Positions 33,542 through 41,987 of a stretch of DNA of 64,000 nt are shown piece by piece (the stretch's first letter is position 1; every line of letters starts with the position of its first letter). Both the position numbers and the translations under genes were made by a program. The notes under the pieces were generated by a model. The model ran no database searches. It worked only from the letters and a program-made list of their open reading frames with translations, and was not told the DNA's origin. The stretch is from Flavobacterium sp. N502536 (lineage in GTDB: Bacteria; Bacteroidota; Bacteroidia; Flavobacteriales; Flavobacteriaceae). The stretch is taken from contig NZ_CP110011.1 in the NCBI RefSeq assembly GCF_025947345.1, positions 3,100,001-3,164,000 of the forward strand, given 5' to 3'.

Positions 33542-33571
33542 CAAATATAAGATGCTTTTTCGGTTCTCAAA
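33542..33571 (-). promoter_or_regulatory. Promoter of tRNA-Ser(UGA)
   Basis: On the minus strand: TTTG (complement of 33568-33571), 18 bases, then TATATTTG (complement of 33542-33549). This fits the Bacteroidota consensus TTTG-N17-20-TAnnTTTG exactly. Confidence 0.8.
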
Positions 33572-33660
33572 ACTTTTTTTAGACTTTTTTTGAAAGTTTT
33601 TTTTAATAATTTTCAAGTGTCTAGTTACCAGTATTTACGAGAAACTGATTTTTGAAAAAA

Positions 33661-34059
33661 TTAATCCAGGTCGTCTAAAACCGGTACTGGTTTTTTGTTT
33701 TCATCAACCGCAACAAACGAAAAAGTTCCTGAAACTACGGTTTCGCGAAGTTCAGAATACATTTGTTCCATAAAAATATCTACGTGAATTTTACAGCTCG
33801 TTCTTCCAACGCTAATCACTTTGGCTACTAATTCGATTAAAGTTCCGGCAGGAATTGCTTTTTTAAAATCAATTTGGCCGGTTGAAATCGTAACTACCTT
33901 TTTTCGGCTGAATCGTGTCGCACAAATAAAAGCAACTTCATCCATCAAATGAAGTGCAGTACCTCCGAATAAAGTGTCATAATGGTTGGTTGTACTCGGA
34001 AAAACCGCTTTAAAAATGTGTGTTTCCGATTTTGCAATTCTTTCTTCTAATGTTCCCAT
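33661..34059 (-). CDS. Acyl-CoA thioesterase, hotdog fold (YciA/BACH-like)
   Basis: The 132-residue protein has the hotdog core with the catalytic segment NHYDTLFGGTALHLMDEVAF, in which the Asn/His and the Asp of LMDE match acyl-CoA thioesterases. RRKVVTISTG-type strands follow (here SRKKVVTISTGQIDFKKAIP) and then SGTFSFVAVDENKKPVPV. It hydrolyses fatty acyl-CoA to free acid and CoA in the cytoplasm. It is the first core gene after the tRNA island, read 6 bases after ribB, so probably in one transcript with it. The exact chain-length preference is not readable. Confidence 0.88.
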   Translation of the reverse strand: MGTLEERIAKSETHIFKAVFPSTTNHYDTLFGGTALHLMDEVAFICATRFSRKKVVTISTGQIDFKKAIPAGTLIELVAKVISVGRTSCKIHVDIFMEQMYSELRETVVSGTFSFVAVDENKKPVPVLDDLD

Positions 34060-34065
34060 ATTTAT

Positions 34066-35199
34066 TTAGTAGCTAACGTATTCGGTAATTTCAAGACCAT
34101 ATCCAATCATTCCCACACGTTTTGTTTGTTCCGTGTTAGAGACCAGTCTGATTTTTGAAATATCAATATCGTGTAAGATCTGAGCGCCAATTCCGTAATC
34201 TTTACTGTCAATGATCACTTTTGGTGCTTTCATTGTTCCTCCTGCCTGTAAGGCTTTAAGTTCTGCAATTCTATTCAACAGATTCACAGCTGTCATGTCC
34301 TGGTTAATGAATAATACAGCGCCTTTGCCATTTTCATTAATCACCTTAAACATATCGTCTAATTGCTGCTCGGCATTATTGGTTAATGTTCCTAACAGGT
34401 CATTGTTTACCTGCGAAGAATTGATTCTCGTTAAGATAGGTTCTCCCAGATTCCAGGTTCCTTTTGTTAACGCAATATGAATTTGTTTGTTGGTAGTCTG
34501 CTCGTATGCTCTTAATCTAAAAGTTCCAAAGCGTGTTTCGATATCAAAATCTTCTTTTTTTACAATCAAACTATCGTGCTGCATTCTGTAGGCTACTAAA
34601 TCCTCAATCGAAACTAATTTCAAATTGAATTTTTTAGCCACTTTAACCAGTTCCGGTAAGCGGGACATGGTACCATCTTCATTTAGAATTTCGCAGATTA
34701 CACCAGCCGGCTTGAATCCAGCTAGTCTCGCAAAATCAATTGCAGCTTCTGTATGTCCTGTTCTTCTTAAAACACCCCCTTGTTTGGCTACCAAAGGGAA
34801 AATATGCCCCGGGCGTGCCAGTTCATGAGGCTTAACATTTGAATCGGTTAGTGCTAACACTGTTTTAGATCGGTCAGCTGCTGAAATTCCTGTAGTTACT
34901 CCATGTCCTTTTAAATCAACAGAAACCGTAAAAGCAGTTTCCATATGATCCGTATTGTTGGTAACCATTGGTCTTAAATCTAATTCCTTACAACGGCTTT
35001 CTGTCAATGGGGCGCAAATTAACCCACGTCCGTGAGTCGCCATAAAATTGATCATTTCCGGAGTTACCTTTTCGGCAGCAGCCAGAAAATCACCTTCATT
35101 TTCACGATCTTCATCATCGACTACAATGATTACTTTACCCTGACGAATGTCTTCAATAGCTTCTTCAATGGTATTCAGTTGTATTTTTGTTGTTGACAT
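34066..35199 (-). CDS. ribB: 3,4-dihydroxy-2-butanone-4-phosphate synthase with degenerate GTP cyclohydrolase II domain
   Basis: Residues about 1-205 are a complete DHBP synthase: the acidic loop VDDEDRENEGDF (27-38), MATHGRGLICAPL, and RPGHIFPLVAKQGG with RRTGHTEAAIDFA. The enzyme makes the four-carbon unit of riboflavin from ribulose 5-phosphate. Residues about 206-377 keep the GTP cyclohydrolase II fold (FGTFRLRAYE, MIGYGLEITEYV), but its zinc-binding Cys-x-Cys is replaced by asparagine and alanine (LLGTLTNNAEQQL) and the usual SECLTGD is SSQVNND. The second domain is therefore probably inactive, and a separate RibA must exist elsewhere. It lies 6 bases before the thioesterase gene and 3 after the LptF/G gene. 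Confidence 0.92.
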   Translation of the reverse strand: MSTTKIQLNTIEEAIEDIRQGKVIIVVDDEDRENEGDFLAAAEKVTPEMINFMATHGRGLICAPLTESRCKELDLRPMVTNNTDHMETAFTVSVDLKGHGVTTGISAADRSKTVLALTDSNVKPHELARPGHIFPLVAKQGGVLRRTGHTEAAIDFARLAGFKPAGVICEILNEDGTMSRLPELVKVAKKFNLKLVSIEDLVAYRMQHDSLIVKKEDFDIETRFGTFRLRAYEQTTNKQIHIALTKGTWNLGEPILTRINSSQVNNDLLGTLTNNAEQQLDDMFKVINENGKGAVLFINQDMTAVNLLNRIAELKALQAGGTMKAPKVIIDSKDYGIGAQILHDIDISKIRLVSNTEQTKRVGMIGYGLEITEYVSY

Positions 35200-35201
35200 A
35201 A

Positions 35202-36656
35202 TTATTTTTGATTTTGAGCAGGGAAGAACCGCTCTGAAATTTTTTGAAATAGTTGTGATATTGGAGTTGTAATTGCGTCAAAGTTGATTAATCCGTTGTC
35301 GTTAGTAGCACGATACGTTAATAAAACAGCTAAAGGCAATAATATAAAAGAAGACATCCATGATCCTATAAACGGACTCATTCCGCCTTCCTGCGAAAGT
35401 CTTTTCCCAAAAGTATTGATGAAATGGAATGTAATAAAAATTAAAACAGCAAACACTATAGGTAAACCAAGTCCTCCTTTACGGATGATGGCTCCTAATG
35501 GTGCGCCAATAAAAAACATTAAAAAACAGGCAAACGCAATAACGAACTTTTCATATAAGGCCGTTAAGTGTTTGTTGATGTCTCTTTGTTTGTCTTTTAA
35601 ATCGTTTTGTGTGGTTTCAATCGAATAGATGTTGCTCGTAACATTGCTGGTGGCCATTTTGAGAACATCAGATTTCTCTTTGGTGGTATATAGTGATAAA
35701 AGATTATTGGGTAAATCTTTTTTCTTTATAGCTGTTTTTAAGGTTGGCGGCGATTTTCGGATCCCAACACGCTGATTGATGTTTTCTGAAAAAGAAATGA
35801 TTTCATTGTCCAGATTTTTGTTCAGGGAGTCTAGTGTGTAGCGAAGCTCGCTAACATTCAGCATTCCGTTTGTATTGCTTATATTTTCCTTATCGTCATC
35901 GGTTTTGTTTAATTCAGATAAGTCGATATTGATGATCTGCTTTTTGAAAGCTCCTTTTATGAAAGGCAGTTTGGCGCGATCCTCGTATTTTTTCGGAGTA
36001 ACATCCTGATAGTAATAACCATCATTTAAAACTAATTTTAAAATGCTGGATTTTTCGTTACTCATTAATTTACCACTCTTGGCCTTAATAACGGTTTTGT
36101 TTTCACCGGTATTGTTTGGCTTTTCGTGAATAGTTACGCCTGTTAAATTGTTTCCGTTTTCTCCCGATTTTTTGTTGACCTTAATATTGTAGAATCCAAC
36201 ATCATTAAACTGTCCTTCGGCAATTGCCATTGCTGGCTTGGCTTGCGCGATGTTTTTTCGAAAATTAATAAACTTGTATTCCGCATACGGAATCACATTA
36301 TTGGCAAACCAAAAAGCGACAATACTTAAGACAAAGATAAACACGATTAATCCCCGCATCGCTCTTTGAAGCGATATTCCGGATGATTTCATGGCCGCGA
36401 ATTCATAATTCTCAGCCAGATTTCCAAAAGTCATAATAGAGGCCAGTAAAACCGATAAGGGTAAAACCAACGGGATGATTCGGGGCATCGAGAATAAAAG
36501 GAATTTTACCACCAGTATCAAATCCAGATCTTTACCTGCAAGTTCTGAGATAAAGAGCCATACGGTTTGAAGTATGAAGATAAAAAAAAGGATTACAAAT
36601 ACCGTAGTAAATGTAATCAGAAATGTTTTTAGTAAGTATTTGTCTAAAATTTTCAA
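35202..36656 (-). CDS. LptF/LptG-family lipopolysaccharide export permease
   Basis: A 484-residue membrane protein beginning MKILDKYLLKTFLITFTTVF, the typical start of YjgP/YjgQ permeases. There are three membrane helices in the first about 120 residues, a long periplasmic jellyroll-like region (about 130-360), and three more helices near the end (AFACFLMFFIGAPLGAIIRK, GLPIVFAVLIFITFHFINTF). LptF and LptG form the inner-membrane channel that, with the LptB ATPase, drives lipopolysaccharide to the outer membrane. I cannot tell F from G. It lies between the LolA-like gene (8 bases) and ribB (2 bases), so these outer-membrane biogenesis genes form an operon. Confidence 0.9.
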   Translation of the reverse strand: MKILDKYLLKTFLITFTTVFVILFFIFILQTVWLFISELAGKDLDLILVVKFLLFSMPRIIPLVLPLSVLLASIMTFGNLAENYEFAAMKSSGISLQRAMRGLIVFIFVLSIVAFWFANNVIPYAEYKFINFRKNIAQAKPAMAIAEGQFNDVGFYNIKVNKKSGENGNNLTGVTIHEKPNNTGENKTVIKAKSGKLMSNEKSSILKLVLNDGYYYQDVTPKKYEDRAKLPFIKGAFKKQIINIDLSELNKTDDDKENISNTNGMLNVSELRYTLDSLNKNLDNEIISFSENINQRVGIRKSPPTLKTAIKKKDLPNNLLSLYTTKEKSDVLKMATSNVTSNIYSIETTQNDLKDKQRDINKHLTALYEKFVIAFACFLMFFIGAPLGAIIRKGGLGLPIVFAVLIFITFHFINTFGKRLSQEGGMSPFIGSWMSSFILLPLAVLLTYRATNDNGLINFDAITTPISQLFQKISERFFPAQNQK

Positions 36657-36664
36657 CCTTGTAA

Positions 36665-37357
36665 TTAGTCTAATTTATTGATGTAGTATTTTGGATATTT
36701 GCTCGCTACAAATGTAAATTGATTTTTTGATAAAGGCTGATTGGTTTTAAAAGAATTAACGGTTAAAGTGGTTTTTGTTCCATTTTTTCCGGTTTCAATC
36801 AAATTATAGATGTGTTTAGTCTGAACATCAATACCTAAAAGAATCTCTTTTCTTTGGTCTTTCGAATTTGTAGGGGCTAATTTGATGTATTGAATTTTTC
36901 TTCCTTTTACGTTCTGTACAATATCCATATTGTATTTGTATCCTGAATTGAAGAAAGTCAGCATTTTTGAAGGCGTAATAGCAGTGTCGTCTTTTTCGTT
37001 TACTTTAGAAATGGTTACTTCCTCATCTTCCGGAACGATAGTGTATGTTTTCTGACCGTCAAAGATCTTCGTTACTCCCATAAAATTCAATACGTATTGA
37101 TTGCCTTTCATTGTCACATTACCTTTACTGTCCTGGTTGATGTTTTCTTTGGCGTTATTCAGAGTGTATTTAAAGTCAATAACAATATTGTTGTAGCTCT
37201 TTATTTTAGAAGTTACTTCATTCAATAAATCTTTGGCTTTTTTATCCTGAGCCTGAATAGAAGTGAAGCTCAAAAGCAATAAAACTGCCATTTGAATGCA
37301 CTTTTTAGTCGTCTTAGTAATAGAATTGTTTTGGATTTCCTGAATTTTTGTTTTCAT
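36665..37357 (-). CDS. LolA-like outer-membrane lipoprotein carrier protein
   Basis: I chose the ATG at 37357 (MKTKIQEIQNNSITKTTKKC) because it lies 7 bases after the FtsK stop; an earlier start at 37378 would overlap it. A signal peptide (IQMAVLLLLSFTSIQAQ) leads to a LolA/LolB-type barrel: DLLNEVTSKIKSYNNIVIDF, GNVTMKGNQYVLNFMGVTKI, FDGQKTYTIVPEDEEVTI and LGIDVQTKHIYNLIET. LolA carries lipoproteins across the periplasm to the outer membrane. Placing between ftsK and lptF/G is the usual arrangement in Flavobacteria as I recall it. Confidence 0.87.
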   Translation of the reverse strand: MKTKIQEIQNNSITKTTKKCIQMAVLLLLSFTSIQAQDKKAKDLLNEVTSKIKSYNNIVIDFKYTLNNAKENINQDSKGNVTMKGNQYVLNFMGVTKIFDGQKTYTIVPEDEEVTISKVNEKDDTAITPSKMLTFFNSGYKYNMDIVQNVKGRKIQYIKLAPTNSKDQRKEILLGIDVQTKHIYNLIETGKNGTKTTLTVNSFKTNQPLSKNQFTFVASKYPKYYINKLD

Positions 37358-37364
37358 GATGGGC

Positions 37365-39818
37365 TTAATTTTGTTCATTATTAAAAAATTGATCAAGAGC
37401 ACTTAAGTCAGTTATGTTTACAGTTCTTGCTTTACTGCCTTCAAAAGGGCCAACAATTCCGGCTGCTTCCAGCTGATCGATCAAACGACCGGCTCTGTTG
37501 TATCCTAATTTTAATTTTCTTTGCAGTAATGAAGCGGAACCTTGTTGTGCGTTGACAATAATCTCAGCAGCTTCTCTGAATAAAGTATCTCTTTCGGAAA
37601 TATCCACATCAAGATTGATGCCAGTTTCTTCTCCAATAAACTCCGGAAGCAAATAAGCCGTGGCATACGCTTTTTGCGAACCGATAAAATCCGTAATTTT
37701 TTCTACCTCAGGAGTGTCGATGAAAGCACACTGTACGCGTACTACATCATTTCCGTTGGTGTATAATAAATCTCCACGTCCAATTAACTGATCGGCGCCC
37801 TGAGTGTCCAGAATCGTTCGGGAATCAATTTTAGAAGTTACTCTAAAAGCAATTCTCGCAGGGAAATTCGCTTTAATTAAACCTGTAATAACGTTAACCG
37901 ATGGTCTTTGTGTGGCAATAATTAAGTGAATACCAATAGCACGGGCCAGCTGGGCCAAACGCGCAATCGGAATTTCGACTTCCTTGCCAGCCGTCATAAT
38001 CAAATCGGCAAACTCATCGACTACCAGAATGATATATGGCAAAAAGCGGTGACCTGCTTCGGGGTTTAATTTTCGTGCTCTGAATTTTTCGTTATACTCC
38101 TTAATATTACGCACCATTGCGTCTTTTAACAGGGAGTAACGGTTGTCCATTTCAACACAAAGAGAGTTTAGGGTATTTACTACCTTGGCATTGTCTGTGA
38201 TGATGGCGTCTTCGGTATCCGGAAGTTTGGCTAAATAATGTCTTTCAATTTTATTGAAAAGCGTAAGCTCTACTTTTTTCGGATCTACCAGTACAAATTT
38301 GACTTCTGCCGGATGTTTTTTGTATAGAAGAGAGGTTAAAACGGCATTCAAACCTACAGATTTTCCTTGTCCGGTTGCACCTGCCATCAATAAGTGAGGC
38401 ATTTTGGCTAAATCGACCACGAAAGTCTCGTTTGAAATGGTTTTTCCTAAAGCAATTGGCAGCTCCATTTCGGCTTCCTGAAATTTCGCTGACCCAATAA
38501 CGCTTTTCATCGAAACCATTGTCGGGTTCTTATTTGGGACCTCGATACCAATTGTTCCTTTTCCTGGAATTGGGGCGATAATACGAATCCCTAATGCCGA
38601 AAGGGATAGCGCGATATCGTCTTCTAAACTTTTAATTTTAGAGATTCTGATTCCGGCTTCAGGTACAATTTCGTATAAAGTTACCGATGGACCAACGGTT
38701 GCTTTGATTTGTGCAATTTCAATTTTGTAATTGCGCAGAGTATCTACAATTTTGTTTTTATTTTCTTCTAATTCTTCCTGATTGATAGTGATTCCGCCAG
38801 TCGAATATTCTTTTAATAAATCAATTGTTGGGAACTTGTAATTGGATAAGTCCAAAGTTGGGTCAAATAAACCAAAATCGGCTACCAAACGGGAAGCCAG
38901 ATTTTCTTCGATAATATCCTCTTCTTCCGCTTTTTCAATTACAAATTCTTCTGTGTGAACAGGGGCTTTTACAGTTACCGGATTTACATCCATCTGAACT
39001 GGTTTTAAAACCGGATTCAAATCAATTTCTGACGCATTTGAAATGGTTGGTTTCAAGGCTTCTTTGTTGATTTCGAATTGGCTGACATCCGATTTTAAAT
39101 GAATGTTATCCAATTCCGGATCTTCTTCCTCGATTGCAAATTCTTCTAAATTATAAGCGCTTTCAGCTTCCTGAGGCTTTTTTATAGACGCTAGTTCTGA
39201 ACTGAATTCCTTTTTAGTAGAATCAAAAAACGACTGAATTTTTTCAGGTGATAGTTTGATTTTAAAAATCAGGTATACAATTAACCCGAAAAGAAGTGTA
39301 AGTAAAGTACCTGTTTTTCCAATATAATCTTGTAAAAACAGGTTGAGTTCGTATCCAATTGTTCCGCCTAATTCAGGTGCTGATGTGGCGAAAAATCCAA
39401 ATAGCACAGAAACAATAATAATGGCAAACAGATCCCAGAACCAAATGTTTTTTAACTTTTTGGTAGAGAGTTCCAAAGCCAGAAACATTCCGGTAAGAAA
39501 AAATAAACGCACCAGTACAAAGGCGGCAATACCAAAACCTCTGTATACAATAAGATCGGCGAGGAAGGCCCCAAATTTTCCGAGCCAGTTTTCTACAACT
39601 TCAGTACGATCACCAAACTGGGTTACCGCACTTTGGTCAGATTGCCATTGTCCGTTGACATAAAAAGAAATAAATGCCACTAATAGTGCAACTGAAAAGA
39701 GCACCAAAAGGCATCCCAAAACAAACTTTTGCTGTTTGGTTAATTTCAAGTACTTCGCTGTTTCAGTCTTTGATTCGTTTTTTTTGTCTAAAGTTTCTTT
39801 TTTGGTTGTTTTTGCCAT
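37365..39818 (-). CDS. ftsK: DNA translocase FtsK/SpoIIIE
   Basis: An 817-residue protein. Four membrane segments lie in the first about 190 residues, then an acidic linker (about 210-330). The FtsK motor follows, with Walker A GATGQGKS (residues 480-487) and Walker B IILVVDEFADLIM. The C-terminal winged-helix gamma domain (ASLLQRKLKLGYNRAGRLID, AAGIVGPFEGSKAR) reads polar DNA motifs. FtsK pumps chromosome ends through the division septum and activates XerCD at dif. It is shorter than E. coli FtsK because the linker is short, as in other Bacteroidota. It lies 18 bases from dgkA and begins the lol/lpt run. Confidence 0.95.
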   Translation of the reverse strand: MAKTTKKETLDKKNESKTETAKYLKLTKQQKFVLGCLLVLFSVALLVAFISFYVNGQWQSDQSAVTQFGDRTEVVENWLGKFGAFLADLIVYRGFGIAAFVLVRLFFLTGMFLALELSTKKLKNIWFWDLFAIIIVSVLFGFFATSAPELGGTIGYELNLFLQDYIGKTGTLLTLLFGLIVYLIFKIKLSPEKIQSFFDSTKKEFSSELASIKKPQEAESAYNLEEFAIEEEDPELDNIHLKSDVSQFEINKEALKPTISNASEIDLNPVLKPVQMDVNPVTVKAPVHTEEFVIEKAEEEDIIEENLASRLVADFGLFDPTLDLSNYKFPTIDLLKEYSTGGITINQEELEENKNKIVDTLRNYKIEIAQIKATVGPSVTLYEIVPEAGIRISKIKSLEDDIALSLSALGIRIIAPIPGKGTIGIEVPNKNPTMVSMKSVIGSAKFQEAEMELPIALGKTISNETFVVDLAKMPHLLMAGATGQGKSVGLNAVLTSLLYKKHPAEVKFVLVDPKKVELTLFNKIERHYLAKLPDTEDAIITDNAKVVNTLNSLCVEMDNRYSLLKDAMVRNIKEYNEKFRARKLNPEAGHRFLPYIILVVDEFADLIMTAGKEVEIPIARLAQLARAIGIHLIIATQRPSVNVITGLIKANFPARIAFRVTSKIDSRTILDTQGADQLIGRGDLLYTNGNDVVRVQCAFIDTPEVEKITDFIGSQKAYATAYLLPEFIGEETGINLDVDISERDTLFREAAEIIVNAQQGSASLLQRKLKLGYNRAGRLIDQLEAAGIVGPFEGSKARTVNITDLSALDQFFNNEQN

Positions 39819-39836
39819 TCTTGCGTTTACTGTTGC

Positions 39837-40211
39837 CTATATAAATTTTGGGAGATAAATGATCAAGCCTATTGCTATTGCGGTCATTGCAGCAAAAAAT
39901 ACCGCTCCGGCGGCAATATCTTTAATAAAACCGATTCGTTTACTGTAATCAGGGTGAATAAAATCGGCGATTTTTTCGACTGCCGTATTCAGACCTTCAA
40001 CACTTAAAACTAAACCTATGGCTAATGTTTGGCACAGCCATTCGGTCTGTGAAATATGAAAATAAAACCCGGCAATGGTCATGATAATTCCCAATGAGAA
40101 TTGAACCATAATGCTGTGTTCTGTTTTGATCAATTTTACGGCTCCATTAAAAGCATAGGTCATACTTTTTAATCGGCCAGTAACAAAGGTATTGTCTTTT
40201 TGAAATTCCAT
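39837..40211 (-). CDS. dgkA: Diacylglycerol/undecaprenol kinase, DgkA family
   Basis: The 124-residue protein has three membrane helices and the family signature EGLNTAVEKIADFIHPDYSK, followed by RIGFIKDIAAGAVFFAAMTA. In Gram-positive bacteria such proteins phosphorylate undecaprenol, and in Proteobacteria diacylglycerol; which applies here is not known. The N-terminal amphipathic helix (FVTGRLKSMTYAFNGAVKLI) matches the family. It lies 9 bases after tpx and 18 before ftsK, on the same strand. Confidence 0.92.
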   Translation of the reverse strand: MEFQKDNTFVTGRLKSMTYAFNGAVKLIKTEHSIMVQFSLGIIMTIAGFYFHISQTEWLCQTLAIGLVLSVEGLNTAVEKIADFIHPDYSKRIGFIKDIAAGAVFFAAMTAIAIGLIIYLPKFI

Positions 40212-40220
40212 TTAAAGGTC

Positions 40221-40718
40221 TTATAGTGCTGCTAAAGCTGCTTCGTAATTTGGTTCGTTTGCAATTTCAGCTACTTGTTCTGTGTGAACTACTTTTCCAT
40301 CAGCATCCACTACAATGATTGCTCTTGAATGTAATCCGGCTAAAGGTCCGTCAACAATTTCTAAACCATTAGTTTTTCCGAAATCTCCCGCTTGGAAATC
40401 CGATAAATTAACTACGTTTTCTAATCCTTCAGCACCACAAAAACGTTTTTGAGCAAATGGTAAATCTCTTGAAATACACAATACAGTTGTGTTCTCTAAA
40501 TTACTAGCGCTTTCGTTGAATTTTCTAACAGATGTAGCACAAGTTCCGGTATCGATACTTGGGAAAATGTTTAAAACTAACTTTTTTCCGCTGAAATTCC
40601 CTAAAGAAGCAACTGATAAATCGTTTTGTACTAATTTGAAATCAGCCAGTTGTGATCCAACTGCTGGTAACTCGCCTGAAGTATGAATAGGATTTCCTCC
40701 CAATGTTATTGAAGCCAT
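40221..40718 (-). CDS. tpx: Thiol peroxidase
   Basis: The 165-residue Tpx-type atypical 2-Cys peroxiredoxin has the peroxidatic Cys60 in SIDTGTCATSVRKFNE and resolving Cys94 in RFCGAEG, one residue from the E. coli positions. It reduces hydroperoxides with thioredoxin. A thioredoxin-family gene lies 800 bases upstream on the same strand. The start (MASITLGGNPIHTSGELPAV) matches the family. It is probably cytoplasmic or periplasmic; no signal peptide is present. It is the first gene before dgkA. Confidence 0.95.
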   Translation of the reverse strand: MASITLGGNPIHTSGELPAVGSQLADFKLVQNDLSVASLGNFSGKKLVLNIFPSIDTGTCATSVRKFNESASNLENTTVLCISRDLPFAQKRFCGAEGLENVVNLSDFQAGDFGKTNGLEIVDGPLAGLHSRAIIVVDADGKVVHTEQVAEIANEPNYEAALAAL

Positions 40719-41002
40719 GATTTTTATTTAAATTAATGAGGTTCAAAAGTAAGGATTAATATTTGAATCTAAAAGTATTTGTTAATGGGTTTAAGGAGAG
40801 ATTAAGGATAGTTTTTGGGCTGGTATGAATTAACGAATTTGAATGGAGAGGGCTTTGTTAAAGTTTTAAATTTTAACAAAACGGGAGGAGGGAGTTTGTT
40901 CCTAAACTTGCGTTTTTTGTTTGTTGGTCTGAGCAGGGAAGAAGATCTTTTGCAGCGTGAAAGTCCTTCGATTTCGCTTAGGAAGACACCATTGGTTTAA
41001 AC

Positions 41003-41079
41003 CGAGACTGAAAACTGAGACAGAAAACTGCCACTGAGACTGAGACTGAACACTGAGACTGAGACTGAGACTGAAAACT
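41003..41079. repeat. Short tandem repeat of GAGACT/GAAAACT units
   Basis: Between 41003 and 41079 the hexamer GAGACT recurs about nine times, interrupted by AAAACT, GACAG and CACT. It lies in the 428-base gap (40719-41146) upstream of tpx, which otherwise holds only a terminator for the gene at 41147. No gene is supported there. Confidence 0.8.
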
Positions 41080-41081
41080 AA

Positions 41082-41113
41082 AAAAAAGCGTCTCAAAATT
41101 GAAACGCTTTTTT
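41082..41113 (-). terminator. Terminator after the gene at 41147
   Basis: AAAAAAGCGT (41082-41091) and ACGCTTTTTT (41104-41113) pair around a 12-base loop. Read on the minus strand, it lies 34 bases past the stop of the 85-residue gene. Confidence 0.8.
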
Positions 41114-41146
41114 CCTTGTCATGTTTTTTTTATTTGTAATGCTCGA

Positions 41147-41404
41147 TTATTTATCGATGGAACCTAAAACACGTTTCATAAACGCATTTAGAGCTTCTTT
41201 TTTATCGGTACCCTGAACTACCATTTTGTGTACTTCAAGCGCACCATACATATTTGAAATTAATTCGCCAATTACATCTAATTCTTCATCCTTTAAAGAT
41301 GGAATTTCAGTCATAGCTTCTAAAACTTCGATGGTTTCAATGATATAATCCTGATCGTTTTCTTCGATGAATTGGGTCAATTGCTTTATTACGGGTAATT
41401 TCAT
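41147..41404 (-). CDS. Small conserved helical protein in the thioredoxin/peroxiredoxin group (DUF6952-like)
   Basis: The 85-residue acidic protein is mostly helical (MKLPVIKQLTQFIEENDQDY, LDVIGELISNMYGALEVHKM, ALNAFMKRVLGSIDK). I recall this as a Flavobacteria-specific conserved family (DUF6952) that sits next to thioredoxin and peroxiredoxin genes, as here. No cofactor motif or cysteine is present, so it is not itself a redox protein. It is followed by a good terminator. Function unknown. Confidence 0.75.
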   Translation of the reverse strand: MKLPVIKQLTQFIEENDQDYIIETIEVLEAMTEIPSLKDEELDVIGELISNMYGALEVHKMVVQGTDKKEALNAFMKRVLGSIDK

Positions 41405-41510
41405 AATTAGATTTCTTAGATTTTATACATTCTTAGACTTCTTAGACTTTCTTGAAAATTTAGACATCATCTAAGAAGTCTAAAAATCTAAGTAAGTCTA
41501 ACCAATCTCA

Positions 41511-41819
41511 TTACGCGATTGCGTTTACCAAGTCGATTAAAACTTCTTGTTTATTGGTTTGAGTTTCTCCAACCAATTGTCCGTTTACAAAAGTGGCGAA
41601 AGTAGGCAGATTGCTTACATTGGCTAACTTTCTTGATTCCGGTGAATTTTCAGCATCAACCAAAACAAAAGTGATAGCTTCGTTTTCTGTTGCTAATTTT
41701 TTGAATTTTGGTTTCATAATACGGCAATTTCCACACCATGAAGCTGAATATTGTACTACTACTTTTTCGTTTTTAGCAACTAAATCTGCTAACGTATCTT
41801 CGTTTAAGTCGATTAACAT
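41511..41819 (-). CDS. Thioredoxin-family protein
   Basis: The 102-residue protein has the thioredoxin fold with active site WCGNC (Cys29 and Cys32) in place of the standard WCGPC, followed by RIMKPKFKKLATE. The cis-Pro strand is NVSNLPTFATFVNG. It is a disulfide reductase, probably serving the peroxidases encoded on either side (41988 and 40221). Asn in the active site changes the redox potential from that of TrxA; this is known for such variants in general. No signal peptide is seen. Confidence 0.93.
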   Translation of the reverse strand: MLIDLNEDTLADLVAKNEKVVVQYSASWCGNCRIMKPKFKKLATENEAITFVLVDAENSPESRKLANVSNLPTFATFVNGQLVGETQTNKQEVLIDLVNAIA

Positions 41820-41987
41820 ATCATTTTATTTAAATTCCAATATTATAAACTCCAAATTCCAAATCTTACGATTGAATTCAGGAATTTTATTTTTTTGAAA
41901 TGTTATTGTTTTTTGTGAAAAGGAATTTCAATTTATAAATTCCAAATCCCAAAGTTGGAATTTGGAATTTTAAAAATTGAGATTTTA

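Noticed and set aside
33305..33616. Frames on both strands over tRNA-Ser at 33425
   Set aside because: They are readings of a tRNA gene and its terminator.
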